This document shows, one piece after another, positions 1 through 8,774 of a DNA stretch of 33,020 bases. Position numbers and translations under genes: made by a program. Where the stretch lies: the NCBI GenBank assembly GCA_021737425.1, contig JAIPDZ010000011.1, forward strand, positions 1 to 33,020, read 5' to 3'. The stretch is from Deltaproteobacteria bacterium (lineage in GTDB: Bacteria > Desulfobacterota > DSM-4660 > Desulfatiglandales > Desulfatiglandaceae). How positions within the stretch are numbered: position 1 is the first letter of the stretch; every line of letters begins with the position of its first letter. A model generated the notes under the pieces. It was not told where the DNA came from. It made no database searches and saw only the letters and a program-made list of their open reading frames with translations.

Positions 1-309
1 TGGAGAGGTATTTACAATGCCCATGCATTAAAGTGGGACATTCACTACAATGCCCAGGCAGGATGTGAAATCGCACATCTCTACCTTAAACGATATGCCT
101 GGGCCAAATTCGAAGACTCCCTCGAAACCGATACCCTGGCCCGGCTCGTCTATGCCCTTTATAACGGCGGACCCAGTCAGTTGTCCCGGTTCATGAAAAG
201 ACACCAAGCAAATGACTATTTCCGCAGTGACAAGCTCTTCTATGAAAAATACCTATGGGTGGTAAAGGGCGCGTGGAAAAACCTCAGGCGCTGCCTGGTC
301 GGGGGTTGA
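1..309 (+). CDS. Lytic transglycosylase (SLT-type) C-terminal fragment, truncated by window start
   Basis: Frame 1 is open from base 1 to TGA at 307-309: WRGIYNAHALKWDIHYNAQAGCEIAHLYLKRYAW...LARLVYALYNGGPSQLSRF; the A-x-YNGGP motif is typical of SLT domains. Confidence 0.75.
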   Translation, partial: WRGIYNAHALKWDIHYNAQAGCEIAHLYLKRYAWAKFEDSLETDTLARLVYALYNGGPSQLSRFMKRHQANDYFRSDKLFYEKYLWVVKGAWKNLRRCLVGG

Positions 310-1117
310 AGTGCCTTATGACATTTTTTAGTCTGTGATCAGACTCCAGTCCGGTTTGCCGCACCGGTTGAAGGCCTTCGGCTTTCACCCATCCCCGTTT
401 TTCATCAGTCAGACGGATCAGACGCCACCGGTTTTCATGACGTTCCACCATCACCAGAGCACCCTCATGGAGCTTAAAAAGCAGGGTATCCGATGGGTGC
501 GGTCCGGCCAGGACATCGACTGCTTTGTCCACTATAACGGCCCGTGGATCGCTATCAAGCCGGTACCATTTCACCCCAAACGATGCTGTAGCGACACCCC
601 ATAGGGGAATGAGCAGAATCAGCATATAATAGAGCCATTCGCTCCTTTTGAACAGGCGAATCAAAAACACGGACCACAAAAGCCCGTTTAAGAGGGCGAA
701 TCCCCAAAAGATCTCCGTCAAGGTCACATGGTCCAGCCAGAAGAAAGCGCTGTCCACCAAACTGCGGGTCTCAGGAATGGCATCCCGGGTCTGGTCCCGA
801 GCATAGCCCAGATTGTAGTTGAGATCCGCATCCCGGGGAATGAGCATCCGAGCCCGTTCATAGGCCCAGATGGCCATCCCCAGTTCATCTGCTTTAAGAT
901 ATGCATTCCCCAGGTTGTAATAGATCTGTCCATAGCCGTGACCGGTCCGAATCAATTCTCGGTAGCCCTCTATCGCCCGCCTGAAATCCCCTTCACTGTA
1001 GGCCTGGTTGGATTCAAAAAAACGCGCCTCCCAATCCACCCGGGTCCCAGCAGCATTCGCTGTGAAAACCAACGGGAGCCAAATCAGTGCCAACGTGAAC
1101 AGCAGCTTGTTTATCAC
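284..1117 (-). CDS. batE: BatE-like TPR protein with C-terminal SH3-like region
   Basis: Signal peptide, TPR-like repeats (YYNLGNAYLKADELGMAIWAYERARMLIPRDADLNYNLGYA), two TM segments, SH3-like tail (VDVLAGPHPSDTLLFKLHEGALVMVERHENRWRLIRL); last gene of the Bat operon, 4-nt overlap with batD. Confidence 0.8.
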   Translation of the reverse strand: MINKLLFTLALIWLPLVFTANAAGTRVDWEARFFESNQAYSEGDFRRAIEGYRELIRTGHGYGQIYYNLGNAYLKADELGMAIWAYERARMLIPRDADLNYNLGYARDQTRDAIPETRSLVDSAFFWLDHVTLTEIFWGFALLNGLLWSVFLIRLFKRSEWLYYMLILLIPLWGVATASFGVKWYRLDSDPRAVIVDKAVDVLAGPHPSDTLLFKLHEGALVMVERHENRWRLIRLTDEKRGWVKAEGLQPVRQTGLESDHRLKNVIRHFNPRPGSA

Positions 1118-2913
1118 GACAACTCCTTTTCAATCCTTCGGATCAGATCCGGAATCGGGTCTTTCCGCAGAATGGCCTCAGTCCCCTGTCCACTGTATAT
1201 GGCATCCTCGATCTTCTGAAATGCCGCCTTCAAAGCCAAGGCCTGTTCAGGCCGCACGCCCTTTTCAGCCAGGATGCAAGCCGCCTCTTCCGGGGTAATG
1301 GCGGCAAGGGAGAGCCCGAACCGGTCGTTAATATAGTCGCGAAAGGCAGCCATTCGTGCTTGAGGGTCGTGTTGGGCCTTTGCATAGGTCTTAAGAAAAT
1401 GGTGAGCGGCCTTCTTCGCCTTTACTGCGGGCAAGGACCGAACAGACCGCTTCCGTAATCGCAGCCCGGTAAGGACCGTTACATAGGCGGCAAGGGGAAT
1501 GAGGAGAACCGCCCACAACAGCAGACTCACCGAACGCTCGGCCATATACGTTTTGCCCATGTTTCTCATGGAAGTGTGTATGGGAAGGATGTCTTGCCCC
1601 AGTTCCTTTATTTCCTGTTTCCCCGGTCCGCGTGCTTCTTTGTCCTGCCCCTTTGGCATAGGCCCATTTTTCGCTTGCACCCCCTTCCCTTTTCCTGTTT
1701 TTCCCCCTTTAGGAGACAGCACTTCCAGCGTGTACCGGGGCGTTTGCACTGTCTGGTATTGTGCTTTTGCCACATCAAAAAAACCAACCCTCAAGGCCGG
1801 AATCTGATAATTGCCTTTCCTTTCAGGGACCAGGGCCCACTTCATCTCTTTGACACCCCTCAGGCCTGTCTTTTGGGGTTTCATGGTGAAGGACGGTTCA
1901 TCTGCATAGACTTTTATGTCCGCTATCTCCGGAAGACGGAGGTCCGGCATTCGGTTTACGTTCCCGGTACCTGTCAGTTTTACGGTGAGTGTGGCGGATT
2001 CTCCCAGCCGAATGTGGGCCGGTGTAAGCGATGCTTCCATATGAAGCATCCCCACCAATCCACTAAAACCCGGCGGCCGCCCCTTTTGAGGCAACTCCCG
2101 CACCTTCAATCTGAGCGCCTCACTTCGCAATACCCGGGGTCGTCCGCGTCTAAAAAACGGATCATCAAAAAAAGGGTCATTAAAAAGGCCCCTGGGCCGC
2201 TGCTGGGTGGCATCGTATACGGTCAGATCAATTCTGGCCGGTGCGATATCAAAGGTACCTTTGGTCGCAGGGGTTAAGGCATAGCGGATCTCCACCACAC
2301 CATACTGACGTCCTTCATAGGTGCGCCGATACTCAGTGGGCTTGCCCAGCTCTCTGAATGTGAGGTGGTCTGTCTCAGGCAGGGTCAAGGAGAGATCCGA
2401 TACCCGCTCCCTGAGATACAGCTTAAGGGTATAAAGAACCGGTTGTTCCACAAACGCCTGGGGTGTGGACAACTCGGCGGTGAGGAAAACAGCCTTGGCA
2501 GGGGCTTTGGGGGATTCAGCGGCCTTGTTTACCTGGAGGGTCTGCGTGTTGCTCTCATATACCTTGCCGTCCACCTTGACTTCTGCCGGGCCGATGACAA
2601 AACGCCCTGTCTCGGTAGGCTGTACAAAATAGCTGTACTGGATGGTTGCACTGTATTGCCCGTTGACGATCTCCACTCGGCTGGAGCTCCCACCGCCCGA
2701 GACCTGGAACGGCTCGAGACCTTTTATTTGGGGGGCATCATCACACGACTTGGTTCCGGAAACGATCACCACGAGCTTTACCGCTTCACTGACCCCTTTG
2801 CCGTAATAGGCCTGGTCCCGGTCCAGATCCAGCCGAACAGATACCTGGGCCTGTGCCACTCCCCACACCATAAAGACACAAAAAAGTGTTATTTGCCACA
2901 GGGCGCGTTTCAT
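1114..2913 (-). CDS. batD: BatD family protein
   Basis: Start MKRALWQITLFCVFMVWGVAQAQVSVRLDLDRDQAYYGKGVSEAVKL at 2913 (ORF track extends further upstream to 3105 inside batB); signal peptide, large beta-rich periplasmic region, TM and C-terminal cytoplasmic domain; Bat operon context. Confidence 0.85.
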   Translation of the reverse strand: MKRALWQITLFCVFMVWGVAQAQVSVRLDLDRDQAYYGKGVSEAVKLVVIVSGTKSCDDAPQIKGLEPFQVSGGGSSSRVEIVNGQYSATIQYSYFVQPTETGRFVIGPAEVKVDGKVYESNTQTLQVNKAAESPKAPAKAVFLTAELSTPQAFVEQPVLYTLKLYLRERVSDLSLTLPETDHLTFRELGKPTEYRRTYEGRQYGVVEIRYALTPATKGTFDIAPARIDLTVYDATQQRPRGLFNDPFFDDPFFRRGRPRVLRSEALRLKVRELPQKGRPPGFSGLVGMLHMEASLTPAHIRLGESATLTVKLTGTGNVNRMPDLRLPEIADIKVYADEPSFTMKPQKTGLRGVKEMKWALVPERKGNYQIPALRVGFFDVAKAQYQTVQTPRYTLEVLSPKGGKTGKGKGVQAKNGPMPKGQDKEARGPGKQEIKELGQDILPIHTSMRNMGKTYMAERSVSLLLWAVLLIPLAAYVTVLTGLRLRKRSVRSLPAVKAKKAAHHFLKTYAKAQHDPQARMAAFRDYINDRFGLSLAAITPEEAACILAEKGVRPEQALALKAAFQKIEDAIYSGQGTEAILRKDPIPDLIRRIEKELS

Positions 2914-2914
2914 G

Positions 2915-4822
2915 CTACCAGTCCTTGCCTGACGGGACCCCCTCTTTTCTGGATGGGGAAAGGCGAAACTTGAGGAACTTGGCCTGGTTTTCATTGACAT
3001 TATCCAAAAGGGCCTCGGCCTTTTTTTCGGCCATGGAAGCAACCTGAGAAGATCCCTCCGCTTTTTCCGTCTGATCAGGGAGCGGTTCTGACGATTGGAG
3101 ATCACCTGACAGGTCCCGGGGTTGCTGAGGTTTCTCCTGTTCAGACCGCTGAGACGTTTGTTGCGGGGATTCGGCTTCTTGTGTATCCTTGGAACTGTCC
3201 GACTTTTTCCCTTTCTGTTCCTGTTCGTCTTTGCGATCCTGAGACGGTTTTGGGGACGGTTCGGACCTTTCTTTACTGTCGTTGCTTTGAGCCTTCTGTT
3301 GATTTCCCCCCGGTTTTTGATCGGGCGTTTTCTGTCCTTCTTGAGATTGTTTTTGCTGCGCCAGTTTTCTCAAGGTCAATTCCAGATTATGCTTGGCCCT
3401 TGGGTTTTCAGGGTTCAGCACAATGGCCTGGGTATAGTAGTTTTTGGCGGACCGGAAGTCCCCCTGTTTAAACGCAGCATTCCCCGCATTGAACGCGGCC
3501 TTGAAACGGGTCTCCTGGTCTTGTGCCCTTTTTAGCACACTGGCGAATGCAGCCATGGACCCTTTGTACGCCTCCTGCTGATAACCGGCGCAACCCCGGT
3601 TGTAGCGATACCGGATATCCTTGGGGTTGTCCATGTCCTTCTTGGCGTACAGTGCTTCCGCCTCTTGATAACGGCCTGCCTTGTAAAGCTTGTCCGGATC
3701 TGAGCCGGCCAGAACCGTAAAAGGATACCATAATGTCGAGGCGCCCATAAAGACGGTCAGCATTCCCAGCACCGGAAGGGAATCTTTGGTTGTTTTGGCG
3801 GCTTGTGTCCTTGTGTGGAAAAAACCCGGTCCCCGTAAACGGCCCAAGAGGGCCTCAAACAATAACAGGATAAAGGCGGTAATGAGAAACAATGAAAAGC
3901 GCTCCTCGTAGACCTTGATCTTGCCGCTTTTAAGGGTACGGTCTGCGGTCTTGGATTTGATGCCATCAAAGTAGAGCAGATCCAGGTCCAGATCGCCTGC
4001 CACAGAACGCACATAGTCTCCGCCGGTAATGGCGGCAATTTGGCGAAGTTCTTCCTCGTTGAGTTTGGAGAGAATCAGGTTTCCTTTTTCATCCTTTTTG
4101 AATCCGCCTTCATCTCCGGGAAGGGGAATGGGTCCGCCCGCCGGGTCCCCCATACCGAAAACAAAGATCTTGATCCCCTTCTTGGCTGCCTCCCGGGCCG
4201 CCTTGGTCCCCTGTTTTTCATTGTCCTCGCCGTCGGTGATCAGGAGCATCACCTCGTCGGTTTCCACCTCCGGGTTAAAGGCCGATATACCGGTGTGTAT
4301 GGCGGCCCCCAGGTCGGTCCCAGGTACAGGCACCAAACCGGGTTCCACGGCATTTAGAAACATGCGCAATGCCCCATAATCCAAGGTCAAGGGGCACTGG
4401 GTAAAGGCGGCCCCTGAAAAGACCACCAGCCCTACCCGGTCTCCCCTCACGTTTTTGAGCAAATCCCGGATCTCGCGTTTGGCCCGTTTCAGCCGGTTGG
4501 GTTTCACATCCTCCACCCCCATGCTGGGCGAGACATCCAAAAGGACCATGATGTCCACCCCCTTTTGGTGCACTTCCTGATAATGGCTCCCCCAGCGGGG
4601 GCCGGCGAGCGCCAGGATCATGAGCCCAAATGCCGCAACACATAAAACGGCCCTTAAAAAGGGATCGCCCCTTTTGACATGGGCGCTGAGCCGTTGTAAA
4701 AGTTCCGGTTCTGCAAACCGCTCCATGGCCTTGCGCCTTTCCCTTTCATAGGCAATGAAGGCAAAGGCCATAGGGGGCAGCAGCCATAAAAAATACAACA
4801 CCCACGGATGCGAAAAATTCAT
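2915..4822 (-). CDS. BatB-BatC fusion: vWA domain plus TPR domain, with Q/K/S-rich tail
   Basis: N-terminal TM and vWA with MIDAS DVSPS (VLLDVSPSMGVEDV), TM segments, then TPR-like region (YKAGRYQEAEALYAKK...FNAGNAAFKQGDFRSAKNYYTQAIVLNPENPRAKHNLE), then low-complexity Q/K/E/S tail. Confidence 0.85.
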   Translation of the reverse strand: MNFSHPWVLYFLWLLPPMAFAFIAYERERRKAMERFAEPELLQRLSAHVKRGDPFLRAVLCVAAFGLMILALAGPRWGSHYQEVHQKGVDIMVLLDVSPSMGVEDVKPNRLKRAKREIRDLLKNVRGDRVGLVVFSGAAFTQCPLTLDYGALRMFLNAVEPGLVPVPGTDLGAAIHTGISAFNPEVETDEVMLLITDGEDNEKQGTKAAREAAKKGIKIFVFGMGDPAGGPIPLPGDEGGFKKDEKGNLILSKLNEEELRQIAAITGGDYVRSVAGDLDLDLLYFDGIKSKTADRTLKSGKIKVYEERFSLFLITAFILLLFEALLGRLRGPGFFHTRTQAAKTTKDSLPVLGMLTVFMGASTLWYPFTVLAGSDPDKLYKAGRYQEAEALYAKKDMDNPKDIRYRYNRGCAGYQQEAYKGSMAAFASVLKRAQDQETRFKAAFNAGNAAFKQGDFRSAKNYYTQAIVLNPENPRAKHNLELTLRKLAQQKQSQEGQKTPDQKPGGNQQKAQSNDSKERSEPSPKPSQDRKDEQEQKGKKSDSSKDTQEAESPQQTSQRSEQEKPQQPRDLSGDLQSSEPLPDQTEKAEGSSQVASMAEKKAEALLDNVNENQAKFLKFRLSPSRKEGVPSGKDW

Positions 4823-5814
4823 GGGATCACCCTCAACACCCAGGTCTTAAGTACGATTTCCGTGCCGAAAACGATAAGGGCGGCCATCAGAAAATAATAA
4901 TACAGTTCTTGAAAATGAAAAAAGGTCTTGACCTTGGCCTCGGTCTTTTCTTCCCGATCAATGACGTCATATATCTCGGAGAGTTGTACACTGTCCGCAG
5001 CCCGAAAATACCGGCCTTCTCCGATGCGGGCGATGTCCTTGAGGGTTTTTTCATCCAGATCCACATTTTGATGGACAATCCGGGTCCCCAAAAAGGTCTT
5101 GACCCGAAAAGGTGCGGGCCCGAGGCCGCCAACGCCGATGGTGTATATCTTGATGCCCAGGGCTCGGGCCGCCTCAGCCGCGGCCCTGGGCGTGATTTGG
5201 CCGGCATTGCTCCGGCCGTCGGTTAGAAGAATCAGGATCTTGGATTTGGCCTTTACCTCCTTAAGCCGTTTCCCGGCAATGGCAATGGCCGAGCCCAGTG
5301 CCGTACGGTCCCCGGCCATGCCCACCTTCATGCGGTTGACCAACTCCAGTAGGAGCCCCTTGTCCAGCGTCAGCGGGGCCTGAGTAAAGGCCTCTTCCCC
5401 AAAAACCACCAGGCCCAGCCGGTCGTTCTTCCGCTTTTGGATAAACTCGGTCACCACCTTTCGGACGGCCGTCAGCCGGGTCACCGGTTCCTGGTCCAGC
5501 TTGAAATCCAGGGCCTGCATGGACCCGGAGGTATCCAAAGCCAGCAGGATGTCCACCCCTGAGGAGCGGATGTCTTGGGAGACATTATAGAACTGGGGCC
5601 GGGCCGCAGCCATGATCAGAAGGAGTAGGCAGAGGCATCTGAGCAATATATCGTATTTTGCCCATACCCCATTCCTGATCCCGCTCAGGGCCATCATCTG
5701 GTTGGTCCTGGAATAGGTAATGCCGGGTGATTTGCGCCTCAGGGCAAAGACCGTCCACGCCGCCACCACACCCAGGAGCAAGAGCACTGCCGGATAGGCA
5801 AACCGAAACATCAT
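4819..5814 (-). CDS. batA: BatA-like vWA domain membrane protein
   Basis: MMFRFAYPAVLLLLGVVAAW...LLALDTSGSMQALDF (DxSxS MIDAS), C-terminal TM; AGGAGAG Shine-Dalgarno upstream of ATG at 5814; 4-nt overlaps with both neighbours. Confidence 0.87.
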   Translation of the reverse strand: MMFRFAYPAVLLLLGVVAAWTVFALRRKSPGITYSRTNQMMALSGIRNGVWAKYDILLRCLCLLLLIMAAARPQFYNVSQDIRSSGVDILLALDTSGSMQALDFKLDQEPVTRLTAVRKVVTEFIQKRKNDRLGLVVFGEEAFTQAPLTLDKGLLLELVNRMKVGMAGDRTALGSAIAIAGKRLKEVKAKSKILILLTDGRSNAGQITPRAAAEAARALGIKIYTIGVGGLGPAPFRVKTFLGTRIVHQNVDLDEKTLKDIARIGEGRYFRAADSVQLSEIYDVIDREEKTEAKVKTFFHFQELYYYFLMAALIVFGTEIVLKTWVLRVIP

Positions 5815-6827
5815 GATCCGCTCTCCTGGGGGCGCGCCCGGTTCCGGCCCCATATGCGGGGGCCCCCCTCGCGGGCCGGGGGCGGCTCAAACACGGATCC
5901 GGTATCCCGAACATAAAAAAGGGCCTTTTCCAGGCTCTCTTCCTGCGTGGCCCGGGTGGGCGCCCAGTCTGCGAATTTGACCCGATCCGCCTCCCGCAGC
6001 AGGTTTAACAGGGCTCTATCTTCCGGGTGACGGATGGCGTGCGCGATCTCTTCTGTGGTATATTCGGCCGCAGGGAACCCCCTCAACGCCTCGAGATAAT
6101 GCTTGAGGATCTCGGAGAAGCGAAAATAAAAGACCTTGCCCCCCCCTTTTTCAAAAAACCTTTCCTGTTTAAGGGCCTGGAGTTGTTGTTGGGCCGTCTG
6201 GTGGGGAGGTATTGCGGGCCTGGTGGGTTCGGTCCCATGCCCACGCCTTTTATGCCACCAGATGAACAACACAGCCACGAGGCCGGCCGCCAGCGTCCCC
6301 AGGGCCCAGGGAACATATGCACGCCACCAGAGCCGGGTGGGGATTATCCCGTAAATGGGCTTTAATTGAGCTTCCCCAGACCTTTCCCTTAGATGGGATA
6401 ACACCCTCACCTGGATAGGATCTGATTTGAGCACCCGGCGTTCCCCCTCAGGGTCCTCATAGGTGAGGGTGAGGGGACCGATCTCAAAGTCCTTGAGTCG
6501 GTCCACCAGGAGCGTCAGGCGGATCTCTCCCTGTGTTAGGCCCTGAGCGGGCGGTCCGGCGGCTGAACTGGGGCCCTCCTTTCGATCCATCACCGTCATT
6601 CCCTCAAGTCCGCCAATGACCGGATGAGAGTCTGTCTTCCCCCCCTTGGGGATTCGGTAGGTCAGGCTGAGGGTCACCTGATTCCCCACTCCGACCCGGT
6701 CCGGACTCACTCGGGCCTCAAAACCGGGTGAAGCAGGGAGTGATGCGGCGGCCCTCCCTGCCATCATGATCCCCAGGACAAGGCCCAGCAAGAGGAGGCA
6801 AAATGGAGGTGTCCATGCCCGGATCAT
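5811..6827 (-). CDS. Bat-operon membrane protein with signal peptide, BatD-like beta domain, one TM and cytoplasmic helical domain (DUF4381-like)
   Basis: Signal peptide (CLLLLGLVLGIMMAGRAAA), FEARVSPDRVGVGNQVTLSLTYRIP..., TM WRAYVPWALGTLAAGLVAVLFIWW, C-terminal FYFRFSEILKHYLEALRGFPAAEYTTEEIAHAI; family assignment from architecture only. Confidence 0.6.
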   Translation of the reverse strand: MIRAWTPPFCLLLLGLVLGIMMAGRAAASLPASPGFEARVSPDRVGVGNQVTLSLTYRIPKGGKTDSHPVIGGLEGMTVMDRKEGPSSAAGPPAQGLTQGEIRLTLLVDRLKDFEIGPLTLTYEDPEGERRVLKSDPIQVRVLSHLRERSGEAQLKPIYGIIPTRLWWRAYVPWALGTLAAGLVAVLFIWWHKRRGHGTEPTRPAIPPHQTAQQQLQALKQERFFEKGGGKVFYFRFSEILKHYLEALRGFPAAEYTTEEIAHAIRHPEDRALLNLLREADRVKFADWAPTRATQEESLEKALFYVRDTGSVFEPPPAREGGPRIWGRNRARPQESGS

Positions 6828-7699
6828 AACCGTCTCATCCGTTTTTCAAACAACCTGATCAGGGGCTCCACCACCCGGCCGTTGGTGTAAAGATCCACGT
6901 AATCCACGCCCGCCCGTCGAAACAGGCCATCGAGGGAGGCGTTCTGGGCCTTTCGGTGCGCCTGCCACTGATCACGGAGCCGCTTTTGCCCGGTGTTGAG
7001 GAGCGCCGTCTCTCCAGTCTCGGGGTCGGTGAGCATAATGCGCCCCACCCGGGGCAGTTCGGTTTCCGCCGGATCGGAGATCCGAATGACCGTAAGGTCG
7101 TGTTTTCGGGCGGTCAGCTTGAGGGGTTTTTCAAACCCCTGGTCCATGCAGTCGGATATGAAGAATACGATACAGTGACGTTTGGCCACCCGGTTGAGGT
7201 AGGCGAGCGCGGACGCTACATCGGTGTTCAGGTCTTGGGGCTCATAGGTGAAAATCTCTTTGATCAGCCGCCACACATGGGAGGCCCCCTTTTTGGGGGG
7301 GATATATTTTTCCACCCTGGAGCTGAACAGGATGGCTCCCACCTTGTCATTGGTGCGGATGGCCAGAAAGGCCAGCATCCCGGCCACCTCGGCCAACAAC
7401 TCCCGCTTGAATTTCCGGCGGGTCCCAAACAGTTGAGATCCTGACAGATCCAGGATGAGCATAACGGTCAGTTCCCTTTCCTCTTGAAAGACCTTGACAT
7501 AGGGCTGGCCGAAACGGGCGGAGACATTCCAGTCAATGGTCCTGATGTCATCCCCGATCTGGTACTCCCGGACCTCGGAAAACTCCATGCCCCGTCCCTT
7601 GAACGCACTCACGTATTGTCCGGCAAACAGGTCATTGGCCATGCGTCGGGTGGTGAAATGAAATTTCTGAATCTTCTTCAATACCGATTCAGACAGCAT
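6824..7699 (-). CDS. DUF58 domain protein (vWA-like, MoxR-associated)
   Basis: GRGMEFSEVREYQIGDDIRTIDWNVSARFGQPYVKVFQEERELTVMLILDLSGSQLFG is characteristic of DUF58; directly downstream of moxR. Confidence 0.92.
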   Translation of the reverse strand: MLSESVLKKIQKFHFTTRRMANDLFAGQYVSAFKGRGMEFSEVREYQIGDDIRTIDWNVSARFGQPYVKVFQEERELTVMLILDLSGSQLFGTRRKFKRELLAEVAGMLAFLAIRTNDKVGAILFSSRVEKYIPPKKGASHVWRLIKEIFTYEPQDLNTDVASALAYLNRVAKRHCIVFFISDCMDQGFEKPLKLTARKHDLTVIRISDPAETELPRVGRIMLTDPETGETALLNTGQKRLRDQWQAHRKAQNASLDGLFRRAGVDYVDLYTNGRVVEPLIRLFEKRMRRL

Positions 7700-7700
7700 G

Positions 7701-8681
7701 TCAGGGAACCTCGATCCGCTCCAACACCATAGCGATCAGGTCATCCGGGGTCTTTTCCTCGGCCTCGGCCTCATAGCTAAGGATAATCCGGTGTCGCAGC
7801 ACGTCCGGGGCCATGGACTTGATGTCCTGGGGGGTGACATAGCCCCGGCCGCTCAGAAAGGCGTGGGCCCGCGCGGTCAATCCCAGCCAGATGGAGGCCC
7901 GGGGCGAGGCCCCGTAGCTGATCATGGGGCCGATTTCCAGACCGAATTCCTCGGGGGTGCGGGTGGCGCGGGTCAGCTTGAGGATATAGTCCACGAGGCG
8001 GTCTTCCATATGAATGGCCCGCATGGTTCTGCCGGCCGCCTCGATCTGGGAGAAATCCACCACAGTCGCCGGGATTTCACTCACCCCTCTATGGACCCGG
8101 GCCATGATCTCCTTTTCCTCTTCCAGGGCGGGATAATCCACCTTGATCTTGAACATAAACCGATCGATCTGGGCCTCGGGAAGGGGATAGGTCCCTTCCT
8201 GTTCAATGGGGTTCTGGGTGGCCAGCACCAGGAAGGGTTTCTCCAGGGGAAAGGTGGTCTCACCGATAGTAATCTGAAGCTCCTGCATGGCCTCCAGAAG
8301 GGCGCTCTGGACCTTGGCCGGGGCCCGGTTGATCTCATCGGCCAAAATAATGTTGTGAAAGATGGGGCCCTTCTTGATGTCAAAGGTGGCCGTGTCCGGC
8401 CGGTAAAACTGGGTGCCCAGGATATCGGCCGGAAGCAGGTCAGGGGTAAACTGGAGTCGTTGAAACGAGGTGTTGATGGTGGCGGCAAGGGCCTTTACGG
8501 CCGTGGTCTTGGCCAATCCCGGGAGCCCTTCCAACAATATATGCCCCTCACACAGAAGCCCGATGAGCATCCGTTCCATGAGATGGCGCTGGCCCACCAC
8601 AACCGTTTCCATGCCTGCAATAATCTGTCTCAAAACCAGGCTCTTTTGTTCCACTTCCTGAGTGATCTCCTGTATATCCAT
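7701..8681 (-). CDS. MoxR family AAA+ ATPase
   Basis: LLEGLPGLAKTTAVKALAATINTSFQRLQFTPDLLPADILGTQFYRP (Walker A), IILADEINRAPAKVQSALLEAMQE (Walker B); AGGAGAGG Shine-Dalgarno upstream of ATG. Confidence 0.95.
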   Translation of the reverse strand: MDIQEITQEVEQKSLVLRQIIAGMETVVVGQRHLMERMLIGLLCEGHILLEGLPGLAKTTAVKALAATINTSFQRLQFTPDLLPADILGTQFYRPDTATFDIKKGPIFHNIILADEINRAPAKVQSALLEAMQELQITIGETTFPLEKPFLVLATQNPIEQEGTYPLPEAQIDRFMFKIKVDYPALEEEKEIMARVHRGVSEIPATVVDFSQIEAAGRTMRAIHMEDRLVDYILKLTRATRTPEEFGLEIGPMISYGASPRASIWLGLTARAHAFLSGRGYVTPQDIKSMAPDVLRHRIILSYEAEAEEKTPDDLIAMVLERIEVP

Positions 8682-8720
8682 TGATCAAAATCCTCTCCTT
8701 TCCCTGTAATCAAGCAGCGC

Positions 8721-8738
8721 CCGAGGCCTGTGCCTCGG
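8721..8738. repeat. Perfect 7-bp hairpin CCGAGGC-ctgt-GCCTCGG in the moxR 5' leader
   Basis: Inverted repeat read directly; no adjacent T-run on either strand. Confidence 0.6.
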
Positions 8739-8750
8739 TGCCCAAAAAGT

Positions 8751-8766
8751 AGGGGTAATTGCCCCT
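8751..8766. promoter_or_regulatory. Operator-like near-palindrome AGGGGTAATTGCCCCT
   Basis: 14 of 16 positions are dyad-symmetric; sits within the spacer of the candidate moxR promoter. Confidence 0.4.
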
Positions 8767-8768
8767 AT

Positions 8769-8774
8769 TGTCAA
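8769..8774 (-). promoter_or_regulatory. Candidate -35 box (TTGACA) for the moxR/bat operon, with 17-bp spacer to a weak -10 (TACTTT, about 8746-8751)
   Basis: Minus strand reads TTGACA-ATAGGGGCAATTACCCC-TACTTT; -35 is perfect consensus, -10 is only 3/6. Confidence 0.4.

Noticed and set aside
330-345. Hairpin AGTCTG-TGAT-CAGACT near a T-run as a terminator between the convergent genes
   Set aside because: T-run precedes the stem on + and gives A's after it on -, so wrong polarity for an intrinsic terminator on either strand; lies inside batE coding sequence.
7698-8684. 328-aa plus-strand ORF antisense to moxR
   Set aside because: Gly/His-rich shadow frame of a strongly conserved AAA+ gene.
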